From positions 12,023,186-12,087,185 of the forward strand of contig NC_049984.1 of the NCBI RefSeq assembly GCF_000003815.2: a stretch of DNA of 64,000 nt, in the 5' to 3' direction. This stretch comes from Branchiostoma floridae. Its lineage: Eukaryota > Chordata > Leptocardii > Amphioxiformes > Branchiostomatidae. Both the position numbers and the translations under genes were made by a program. Shown here piece by piece: positions 49,601 through 59,300 of the stretch. The notes beneath the pieces were generated by a model. It was not told the origin of the DNA and made no database searches. It worked only from the letters and a program-made list of their open reading frames with translations. The number at the start of each line of letters is the position of its first letter. The first letter of the stretch is position 1.

Positions 49601-50931
49601 TCAGATGTTCTGATATGTTAACACTGTTTCCATATCTTCCATTGGTTCCAGCCTCGAGTCCAAAGGACAGACCAAGCCGGTCCACCTGCCATGAACCAGC
49701 CGCTGTACGACCGTCCCCGGCCCCGAGCCCGTAGCTTCCCTGTGAGGACCCCGGCCCAACCCTTGCGGTCGGGAATTGCCACTGGCGATGCGGACGATTA
49801 TGATGACACAATCCAACAGGTAATGTTTGCTATCTTGCTGTATGACAAAAGCTGGTATCTCGACGGACTACGCAAAATTGCTGTGCCATTTCCCCTTGCG
49901 TGGTCTCACTGACAGGCGACGCACTTGCGTATATGAATACCATATGAACCACATTCTCAGTTTCGATACAAGATATTGAAAATCAGTGTACAACTATCAA
50001 AAATTCTTCAAAAACCCCTTGGCTAAGATGATGCTCACCGTTTTGCACCCATTTGCGCCATTTTGCCCTATGGCAAGGCGAGTTTTTTTAAAGATTGAAA
50101 ACAATTCAATTCGAAATTTTAGCAAAAAAAGTTGTGCCACGGGCGCACTTTCATTTTAATGAAGTCCAGTGATCCTTGTATCCATGAAACCACATCTGAC
50201 AAGGACGGAAGGTGGATTATTGTAGATTTATCACTTGATGAATATAGATTTTGCTTTGTTAGCATATACGCCCCAAATGAAGATTCCCCTGAGTTGGATG
50301 ATTTTTCTCAGACCAATGAGCATTTGATCATTACTGGTGATTTCGATACTGTACAAACCCTTTAGTCGATCGGTCGTCCACATATTCCACCTACCATCCA
50401 AAAGTATTTGAATCTATTTCTAAACTAAGATGTAAGTTTGACCTACGAGGTATTTAGTGAAGTATGAAGTATGTAGCAGATGTTGTCAATGATCAACAGA
50501 AGTCAACAGAAGCACGATTATAAAGTATTCATAATATCCATTGATCAGTCTCTGTAAAATGTTCATTGTGAATAGTCGTTGCCATAACTACATACCAGCA
50601 TCTTGTATTGTACAATCATGAGAAGTAATAACTGTACCTATCGTGACAGTAATCATCTATCCCTTCACCATAGACATGCGGCTATCAGGAGCTAAATATG
50701 ACTTCACCATACCAGACCCTGGAGACGCCTGGGGCAGAGTCAGGACAAGATAGGACAACTGCGTCTGCCGTGCATCTCCGCCAGGGGGCCCGGCCCAGGC
50801 CCTATCGCGCCAGGGCTCCTTCGGAGGAAGGGGAATCTCTACCACGTGGTCGGCTGCATACTGAGCCCACACGGCCTAATCCAAGAGTCCCCGACCCCAG
50901 AATGATTCAGTCAGAGATATTCTATATCTAA
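43647..50931 (+). CDS. TIR - helical region - tyrosine-kinase-like fusion protein (5' end unresolved)
   Basis: Exons 43647-43709, 44402-44694, 45294-45411, 45741-45851, 45993-46708, 46921-47089, 47440-48461, 48619-48787, 48939-49000, 49347-49520, 49652-49819 and 50674-50931 all have GT-AG borders and join in phase to at least 1106 aa. Residues about 21-155 are a TIR domain (DVFVACADKDEA; CCYPQRDFIPG; ETSRRTIVVLSKNF). Residues 195-570 are alpha-helical without a recognised family. A kinase domain follows (about 576-880): VVIKF lysine, HRDIMAANCL, NFGLSR in place of DFG, RWSAPESL, SEVWMLACLIYEVLTLG and CWSAEPADRPS, all tyrosine-kinase-like. The tail has paired exons ending in YDDTIQQ and a final exon with YQELNMTSPYQTL. 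A cytosolic immune-signalling role is inferred. The start codon is not found: the first exon is entered after one base of a codon. An in-frame ATG at 44359, just before the TIR exon, is an alternative start. AATAAA is at 50940. Confidence 0.85.
44125..44292. repeat. Perfect 84-bp tandem duplication
   Basis: Two apparently identical units start at GCTAATCAGAGGCTGGATTG (44125 and 44209) and lie in the intron about 110 bp before the TIR exon. Each unit contains CACTATAGGGCGA, which by chance resembles part of a phage-promoter/vector sequence. The identity means the event is recent or technical. Confidence 0.9.
45000..45215 (-). repeat. tRNA-like SINE fragment
   Basis: On the minus strand, GGTTGTTAACTTAGAAAC and TCTGGGTTTAAATCCC match the block at 14.3 kb. 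The remainder contains GTCCTCTCGGATGAGAC, a body often seen in such SINEs. It lies in the intron after the TIR exon. Confidence 0.4.
47440..48787 (+). other. Tyrosine-kinase-like domain exons with altered catalytic motifs
   Basis: Exons 47440-48461 and 48619-48787 encode the kinase lobes. Present: the VAIK-type lysine (VVIK, about residue 622), the C-helix Glu (LRNEIRVV), the catalytic HRD Asp (about 726) and the following Asn. Altered: no Gly-rich loop is visible in SSEAAFSINGRMSD, DFG is NFG (about 749), and the SDVW aspartate of the F helix is Glu. Loss of the metal-binding Asp normally abolishes or severely lowers catalysis, so a pseudokinase or weak kinase is inferred. Confidence 0.8.
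49347..49819 (+). other. Duplicated tail exons, each ending YDDTIQQ
   Basis: Exons 49347-49520 (174 nt) and 49652-49819 (168 nt) are both phase 0-0. Each contains QPLY and ends with DADEYDDTIQQ or DADDYDDTIQQ. They look like a tandem exon duplication in a disordered, Pro-rich, tyrosine-containing tail. Either can be skipped without a frameshift. Confidence 0.8.
50118..50440 (+). pseudogene. LINE endonuclease fragment (non-LTR retrotransposon relic)
   Basis: The frame reads KDGRWIIVDLSLDEYRFCFV, SIYAPNED and LIITGDFDT, which are the APE-type endonuclease landmarks (NIYAPN, GDFN). It stops soon after GDF. It is a short, dead, sense-oriented fragment in the last TIR-kinase intron and belongs to no host gene. 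Confidence 0.8.
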
Positions 50932-51039
50932 TGATTTGTAATAAAAAACTAGAAAGGCCGACATTTGCTTGAGAGCAAATACAGCATATTTCAGCCATCT
51001 CCCTCCCCATGCAACAATAGGCTATTTCAAAATCACCCA

Positions 51040-52610
51040 TTTGAAAAATCACTTTTACTAATGACGGTTTAACCCAAAAATGAGTCTTACAAAATTCCCC
51101 CGTTCAAGAATGGACTCCGAGTGCACCCTATGTGAATTTGCACAATAGACCAGTCCAGAAATACTCCCACTGAAACCTTGGCCTTTTGAATAAGAAACCA
51201 AATCCAAAATTGAATTTAGCAAAAAAGGTCCCAGTGCATAAAAAGGTATAATAGACCAGTCTAAAAACACTTCCACTAAAATTGAATTTTGAATCATCAC
51301 CCGTTCAAAACTGAATTTGAAAAAATCCCCCTTCCGTGTGCAAAAAATGGACTCTTCCATGTAAAGTAGAGCAGTCCAAAAATACATCCGCTAAAATAGG
51401 ACTTTGACATAATCACTAAAGTCCAAAAAATGGATTTTTAAAAAAAGCCCCCTCTATGCAAGAATGGACTCTTCCAGAACACCCATGTAAAATTGCAAAT
51501 TAGACCAGTCCAAAAATAACCCTACTGAAAGACTTTGACAAACTAGAAGTCACCAAAGTCCAAAATATGAATTTTGAAAAATCCCCCCTCCGTGCGAGAA
51601 TAGACTCTTCCAGCACACATTCTGTAAAATTGCAAAATAGACCTGTCCAAAAATGCATCCACTGAAAGACTTCACCAGTCCAATGATGAATTTAAAAAAA
51701 AAATGAACCCCTCCGTGTACGAATGGACTCTTCCAGATAACACCGGGCTCGCTGATTGGCTGCCACTCCCCCTCTTTAGGATATAGATTCAGGCTAAGTG
51801 ATTGGTTACCTATCTAATTAGATTAAATAGACATATATGCCAGTAGGTGCAATCTGCAGCTGGGGGTCAACGACCTTAAGGTCATTGACCCCTCTGGCTA
51901 TTGGAAAATGACAAAAAAATCCCCCAATATATCATTTTGACGTAGTCTATGACAAAAATTATACATGTGTCATTTGAATAAATATCTAGTGCACCCTTTT
52001 ACCAAAATTTAGGTCATTTGGTTTTAAAACCAGAGCACAAGAGCCAAAAGTGTACTTTTTGGTCATAAAATGGCCAAATAATCGCAAAATTGAGCATTTC
52101 ATTGTACCGTATGCCTCAAGTGTTATTGAATCCATGGGCGCATATGTCTAGGGCACTCCTATACTAAATTTCAGGTCATCCGGTTCTAAAACCAAGGTAC
52201 AGGAGCCAAAAGTGTCCTTTTTTGGTAAAAAAATGACCAAAAAATTGCAAAAATAAGTATTTCGTTATACTGTACACCAAAACTGATATTGAATCTATAT
52301 GGGGGACTTATCAAGGCACATCTGTACCAAATTTCAGCTCATTCGGTTATAATACCAGGGTACATATACAGTTTTGGTCTTAAGATGACCAAAAAACCTT
52401 AATAAAATCATTTAAGAGACAGATATGGAAAAAATGAAAAAAACGTCCGAGGGTATTGGCCCACTCTACCCTTGTGCCAAATTTCAAGTCATTCGGTTGA
52501 GGAACAAGGGAGATACCGTGTTCTGAAGATTTGACAGGAGAAAGAAAGAAAGAAAGAAAGAAACATTACGAATACAATATATTTCACCATACCTATGGTA
52601 TGGCTGAAAT
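51040..52610. repeat. Degenerate tandem repeat plus GAAA microsatellite in a larger repeat element
   Basis: Phrases such as AATGGACTCTTCCA, AGACCAGTCCAAAAAT and TTTGAAAAATCCCCC return at least five times between 51040 and 51740. ATTTCAGCCAT near 50990 is mirrored by ATGGCTGAAAT at 52600, so the whole 1.6 kb may be one element. An AAAGAAAG run lies at 52531-52564. Confidence 0.6.
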
Positions 52611-53146
52611 ATAATGAGTCCAACTACAAGACTCATGTTTAGGAATATAGCTATCGATATCTGTACTTCTAATACTTCTGCAAAAGCTGCTGAAAGACGC
52701 TTGGGCTATTAACCGCTAGGCCCAATTGCGCGAACCCTAGAACCTAGTTAGCATGATCTGTTTGGTCGAAGTAAGCTTCATAAGCTTTTCTCTGAGCTAG
52801 AACTGTAAGAAATACTAAAAGAATAGCCATTAAATGCTACAATTAGCAGGCAAGCCCCCCAAGGTCTATCTATGCAATCTGTATCCATATATTACTACTG
52901 TAAAAATACCTGTAATATAACAAGTTCAATGATGTTGTTCCGATGCATAAGCAGAACATAATCAGGTATATTTGTAATACCAACATGTTTGAGTCTGATA
53001 TTTCAGACTATTGTGTATGATAATATTTATCTATATACTACTGCGGTGAACAAATTTACTTCTCGTGGATGATAACGGTTATAGAAGGTATATTCTTTAC
53101 GTAGGTGCTGGTGTGTTAGAAAAATGAAAGATAAACTGATGTGCGA

Positions 53147-53190
53147 TATCAAGGAGGTTTGAATATTTGAACCTCCTTCGCGATATATAG
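53147..53190. repeat. Palindrome, GCGATATCAAGGAGGTT arms
   Basis: GCGATATCAAGGAGGTTTGA is imperfectly mirrored by AACCTCCTTCGCGATAT. A similar short AAGGAGGTT/AACCTCCTT hairpin occurs at 39933. Origin unknown. Confidence 0.55.
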
Positions 53191-54334
53191 TTAGATATTT
53201 CGTAACCTACTTTGATTTTAGGAAAATGTATACATATTGAACGCTAATCTAGATATGCATTTTGCGCATGCCTCTTTTTCAAATGTGTACTATGGTGGTG
53301 GTATTGTCACACTGCATTTAGATGTTCTGGTGCAACAGTGATACTTAGATGTCTAACAGGCAGAAAGTCCATGACTTACGGAAACACATTTCAGTGAATG
53401 GTGTATTGATATGAGGGTATATGGTGTAAGTGTATACTCAGAAGCTGTGTGTGTGTGGTGCGTGATATAGATAGGGATCGTCAGCGCTAGTTCTGGGATT
53501 ATCGCCGCTGTATATTTTTGTATCAAAATTTAAGAGCTGGATACTAAGGTGCTTAAGATACAATATTACCTCCACTAGGATGGCTCTGGTAGTGTTGTTT
53601 TCTTTCATAATTTTTGTATTCGTTTTGTATATCATTAAATCAAAGAGACAAAGCCATCATTCATTGTGTGGGATATCACCGCGGTGATTTAGCACGGCGT
53701 TATGATATTACCATATCTTCATAATGTATAACAAGGTCTAACCACATACCAAATATCACGATGATCCATCTACGCCGTGTTGAGTTATGCTTATCACTCC
53801 CAATACGACAATCCTAGAGTATAGCAATAGGCTTGCCCCAGAGGCGTCACCAAAAACACACACGTACTCACGTCAACACGAAGATATCGACCACACAACA
53901 ACGGAATTTCGAAACGTGTTCTTTATTGACGCTTGCTCCCAGTCAACATATACATTGTTCTTCCTGAGGCTATCAGTTAAGATACGTTTATTTTTGCAGC
54001 AGAAGTGAATATACAATGCAGAGACAAGAGCGTTCCTTAATCAAACTTTGTAATACGCATATAAGCGAAATAGAGTTAGTTCAGATGTAGGCATTTATAA
54101 TACGTCACTTTTAAAATGCTCATTGATTAGAAGGGTGCAAACGTCATTACTGTTCTGAGTACACAAATTCTGTTGCTTTTCTTTATCACAAAAAAAGCCG
54201 CGGCAAAAACGCGATAAAAATACAAGTAGAGAAGTACGCAAGTGAAATGCCAGCCATTTCTAACTAATTTAACAACTATAGTAGAGTCTCGTACATTTAC
54301 GCGAGATTCAGTTGAGATGTGTATTTCATCACAA

Positions 54335-54607
54335 TTAATACTCTGGATTTGAAATACCCGTCATCCTTTTCAATTCATCAAAATCGATAATAACTGATTT
54401 GTAGCCAGATGTTGCAGGATGTACATTTTTTTCGGATGACATAGTTTTCTTTAACACTACCAGACTAAGACATCCGAAACAGTCATCTGTACCAACCCCC
54501 ATCTGCTTGGAAACAACAACATATTCACATTTCTTATGCAGGCCACAGACGTGCAAAAGCCATTCTTGAAATTCCGTTTCAAGCCGACCATTCATAAGAA
54601 GAGCCAT
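54335..54607 (-). CDS. Uncharacterised single-exon ORF, 90 aa
   Basis: ATG at 54607 with an in-frame stop a few codons upstream, so the ORF is complete: MALLMNGRLETEFQEWLLHV..., with CGLHKKCEYVVVSKQMGVG, FGCLSLVVLKK and IIDFDELKRMTGIS. The composition looks protein-like (mixed helices and strands, several Cys) in an otherwise AT-rich stretch. No family is recognised. It could be a gene remnant or chance. Confidence 0.25.
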   Translation of the reverse strand: MALLMNGRLETEFQEWLLHVCGLHKKCEYVVVSKQMGVGTDDCFGCLSLVVLKKTMSSEKNVHPATSGYKSVIIDFDELKRMTGISNPEY

Positions 54608-56354
54608 TGCTTTAAGCTATACAATTTAAGTAAAGTTAGCATCAGAATTCATGGATTCGGCACAAGTTCTTTACATAATATTCCTATGTATTTGAATGGA
54701 TTCACTCTTTTCATATTCAAAGAGATACAATGTGATCCGGTCATTTCCCACATACCCGACCCTTCCTTTCTATACCTTAATATAATCGAACGCACCAAAA
54801 GTAAACCTTGAATAAAATTCATATCAAAATTCTTGGTCTTCAAAAAGTTCAAAGATTTTCAAAGTAATTATTTACATTTGGCAAAATTTAGGTTTGAAAT
54901 AGAAGCCTTGGATAATGCAAGTTCCCAAATTCATCTTAATTGGTCCATATAGTATTGGATGACGTAACGTAATACGCCTATAATACTTCTTCCGATTCTT
55001 TGACTAGCCTCAATATCTGAGGAAAAAAATGTTGAGATGCAAAAAAATAAATAGTTGCCGTTATAAAGTAGGCAATCTACTAATACCATGACGTTTCTTG
55101 CAACGGTTACTGGGAAGTCAAAACAATTTCGTTCGAATCGGTGTACTCTTGTGAGAGAGCTACAGCACTTACGTATTGTGATAAAACGATCACATCAAGG
55201 TGCATAAAAACTGAAGTAGGATTTTAACAATTCCCTTCATTTTGTACAAGTGCCTCTGAACCTCCACACGTAGGAAATATATTTCTGTAGTGCAGAGCGT
55301 GTAGATGCCAAAACGGCAGAGAGAGAAGACTTAGAATTATTGTAACAAATACTACAAGAATTCTTGTTAATTACTCATGGCCCTGCTGTACTACCCCATG
55401 TTTCAATCTACTGAGGTATAATGGTAAATCTACAAGATACTACACCAATTATTCGGTAACAACTAGTTTTGGTGTGATCTATTTTTGGTCTAGGCACTAG
55501 TGTCGAGTTAATGTTGTAGGCAGGGTAGTCAACTCATGCGCCTTGTGGCGCAATACTCAATGAAGTCGCTAGGATGAAGACAGGCGCTGCAGACACCTCT
55601 ACCATGCAGATGCCAGAGCGCTTGGAACACCTCAGTTGGGCAGCGGTATTATATTAAGGGAGAGCTGGCAGTATTTTGTAACAGATTCTGAAAAAGAGAA
55701 TGCGCTGGAGTAGTGACAAGTGCATGCATAGCGTGACAGAAGAATTTTGCTCACCAGCAATAATATAATGCAGAGCTCATATTTGCCACCAAATGAGAAA
55801 ACGAGACACACAACCGTATCTCCCCAGCGAACAGAACACTACATCTCATGAGGGGAGGAAAATTCACAATTAAAGCATCAAAGATAGCCTGGTAACCATA
55901 TACCATCGGGCCCGGGAGTTTCTGTGTACCAGCACGATGCTGGGAGTGTTGCGCGCCCGCCCTGTTCATAAACGTACACCGGTCATTTTTACGGATTTCG
56001 TTTCAATTACTACGCTACAGAAATAACAAAGGCCAGCCGGCTGGAAAGATAGGCTGGCTGAGAAAGACCAATGGTTACAGGAAAACCCCACCCGGCTTAT
56101 GGAGAATGGTTACCAGGCTATATCAAAGGATGATGCGGTCAAAATACGTGCATCTCCTCCAGCTGCAAAGCAACGACCACAGCAGACAAGCAGATACTGA
56201 GAAGAGCAAACAGTTTCAGGACGCGATAGACTTAGAACTTCTCAGAAGGACACAGATTTGACACAACACACAACACCACCACCGTCACCCAAAATTTAAC
56301 GGCCACATTGTTGCGTCTTGAGCTTCTTCTGCTTCGGTCTCCACGGGTTGTTCC

Positions 56355-59300
56355 TCATCCGTAGGTGTGCTGTGGCACGACGCTTAGCGTCATCTGACAG
56401 TAGTATGTGAAGGACTCTGCAAGAAAAACGTGTGTAGATAGAAGGTGAGTAACTTTGCTTGTAATACCATTGGTTAAGTGGAGAAAGCACAAGCAAACTT
56501 TTTGAGCATACCACACAAGACGTGAAAATATCCATGCTCTCCATCCACGGGAGGGCAATATCCATGCTCTGTGAATCTACATGGAACTTGAAGAATTAGT
56601 TACGGGTTATATCATGAAAAAGCAGAAATGGCTTTGGATGTTGGGACCATTACATATGGTGACTTGATATCAGGGGTTTGTACCCTACATGTTGCATCGG
56701 TAAGGCATACTGGGGTTAAAGCACATGGCATGTTGGTCATGCGTGATCATGACGTACCGATATCACGCAATTACAATATTTCAATACCTCAAGCATGATT
56801 AACTCATGTACATTACAGTAACTCATTACCATCCGACACACAATACTCATTTACACTTTACACATTATAACATAACGCGAGCACGTCCACATTCATGGGC
56901 ATAGAATCATGGAGCGTGCCAGCTGAAACAAAGAAGAAATTCTGGAAGTAATCAATGTTGTTAGTGTTGGAGGAAAACGGGGTTAGTAGTAAAGGTTCGT
57001 AACGGTTAAATGACATGTGATGTTAACATGCTTTGTGATCAACTATGATGTTGCATAGTAATGGCACGCGTAAGCTAAATGTCTCTCGAAACTTACCTAG
57101 GAAGTTTGTGAGGAACTTTGGCTTGTTTTCCCAGTACACGCCGACGAAGTAGAAGGGGATGCCCGACAACATGATGATGGTACCGAAGAGACATTCGTAC
57201 GGGATTTGTACAAATGAGAAAACCACCAGGAAGATGCAGACAAGCAGGAAGATGATTGGAAGCGCGAGTGGGACCTACGGAAATAGTACCAATACGATTA
57301 ATATTCTGCTGCATCAAAAATTTTCTGCACAGAACAGAACGTGTTCATTTCACAAATACATAGTCCTATCGGGCACGTTATCCCGAGTTCCTAAGTTTTC
57401 CCCATGTGTCAATGATCGCTTCCTGCCAACGTGCCCAAGGAATTTACACGCTGGCCAGCTCAACCTTTGCGCCATACTGGTCTCCGATCTATAACTCAGT
57501 CTGACCACAACTTTGGAGTTGGGTGAGCAGGAACAAACTTCAACAAACTCAAAGACAAACAAACAAACAAACAAACAGGATAAAAAAATACCTCCGTTTT
57601 TACAATGGTAACAACTACGTGGAAAAATCGAAAAACAACAACAACAATTTATCACTGATCCCTAAAACACCTCGCCATTACACTCCATATCCGCCTACCT
57701 TGTACGGCCTCGGCATGTCCGGTCTGCGGTACCTCAGCATGATCATGCCGACAGTGGCGATGCCGAACCACAGGTACCAGATGTAGCTGACGTAGTTGAT
57801 CAGGACAAAGATGTCGTCTGACACCAGCATGATCACCGACAACGTGCACTGAAAGGAGACCTCAGTGTTATCCCGTAGCGAATACAGAGAGCTGACAAAG
57901 TTCATGTTTCAACAAATGTTATCAAATCTTATACAAGACCTGAAAATGCTGCAAAAGCTCCACCAGATGTATAATAAACAGGTACAAACAACACACCTGT
58001 AAACATTAACAAGAACCCCTTACCGTGAAGATGAGAGCCGGTACTGGAGACAGACTCCGTGTGTGGATCATGGCCATGACGTCAGGGAGATGACCCTCGC
58101 GTGCACCAACAAAGAACAACCTGCAGGACGTAAACGAGAAATATGAGATCTCATTCCTCCCTTAATTACTTGTTCTTTTCCTTAAATTTCTTAATAACTA
58201 ATTGCTTAATCAACTATAACAAACGGGTATGTACATGAAGCCTCAACAAATGAGCGCCACAATTTCCGATTGAAACCAACTTAGTCACTATAATCACTGA
58301 CCTTCCGGAAGTGAAAAGAGAGCCATTGACCCCTCCAAAGCAGGACAAGGCCACGGCCACTGGAATGATCCAGGACATCACACCGAGGAGCTGGTCGCCG
58401 AAAGCCTGCATGGGAAATAACGGACAATAATTCAAAATAACGAAAGCTCTTATGGGCTTGAAATGAATACGATAACTAAATGCTCAATAACTATAATTTT
58501 GCACAAAACATTGAAAACGATTTATTTTTATTTGTAAAACAAAGCAGGACTACCAACACAATTGCAAAAAAGTAAAATATCATAGGAAAGTTTGCTGAAA
58601 ATACAAATAAGTGCGGGACACTCACGACGGCCACGGCGGGAGCAGCAAGCATCTGCGCCGGCGACAACACCGTGAAGTACGCGATGTTGCTCAGAACATA
58701 GACTCCCGTCACCAGCGATAGACCAATGATGATGGCCCTTGGAAGATTTCTGGAAAACAAAAATGAGACAACCTGACGTTTTCAACATGTAAAACCATCG
58801 ATTTTTCATTTGGACCAAAGTTTCACACAACTCTGTCAAAGGATACCAACTGCACAGGTTAGCAGCATTGAATTCTTTAAATGTGAAAAAGAAAACAACT
58901 TACACAAATGGGTTCTGTAGCTCTTCTGTGACGAAATTGAGGTAGTTCCTGTAAAAGAAAAACGGTTTTGGTAGCAAATCTTACCTTTTCAAGCAATGCA
59001 AATAAAAGACAAATTCAATAATACATTAGGCTTCCATTTCTCCGTCATAGCAGACGTCCCAGCAAAATACGTCAACTCACCAGCCTCCATAGGCGAAGAG
59101 TCCGGAGTAGAAGCCCACAGCTATTGAGCCCACGTCACTTGTTGTGCCCTCAAAAGCTTTGTCTGGCCTCAGGTATTCCGCTTCACCTACGAACAAATTA
59201 AAATTTAAGAACAAATTGGAAAATTTAAGTTGTGATTACGGTCTTAAAAAATAGGGTTCGCAATAGAATTTTGTTTTCATTTTCATCACTCAATTTTATT

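Larger units (their letters stand above)
50932..56354. other. Repeat-rich intergenic stretch after the TIR-kinase gene
   Basis: A degenerate repeat covers about 51040-51740, followed by a low-complexity element to about 52610. A palindrome is at 53147. One short complete ORF is at 54335-54607. The rest, to the transporter 3' end, is AT-rich without exons I can support. Confidence 0.45.

Noticed and set aside
56296-56565. Alternative frame through the last SLC7 exon (ending KLKTQQCGR)
   Set aside because: The preceding exon ends after one codon base, which forces the frame ending in PQHTYG; that frame also matches the LAT C-terminal pattern.
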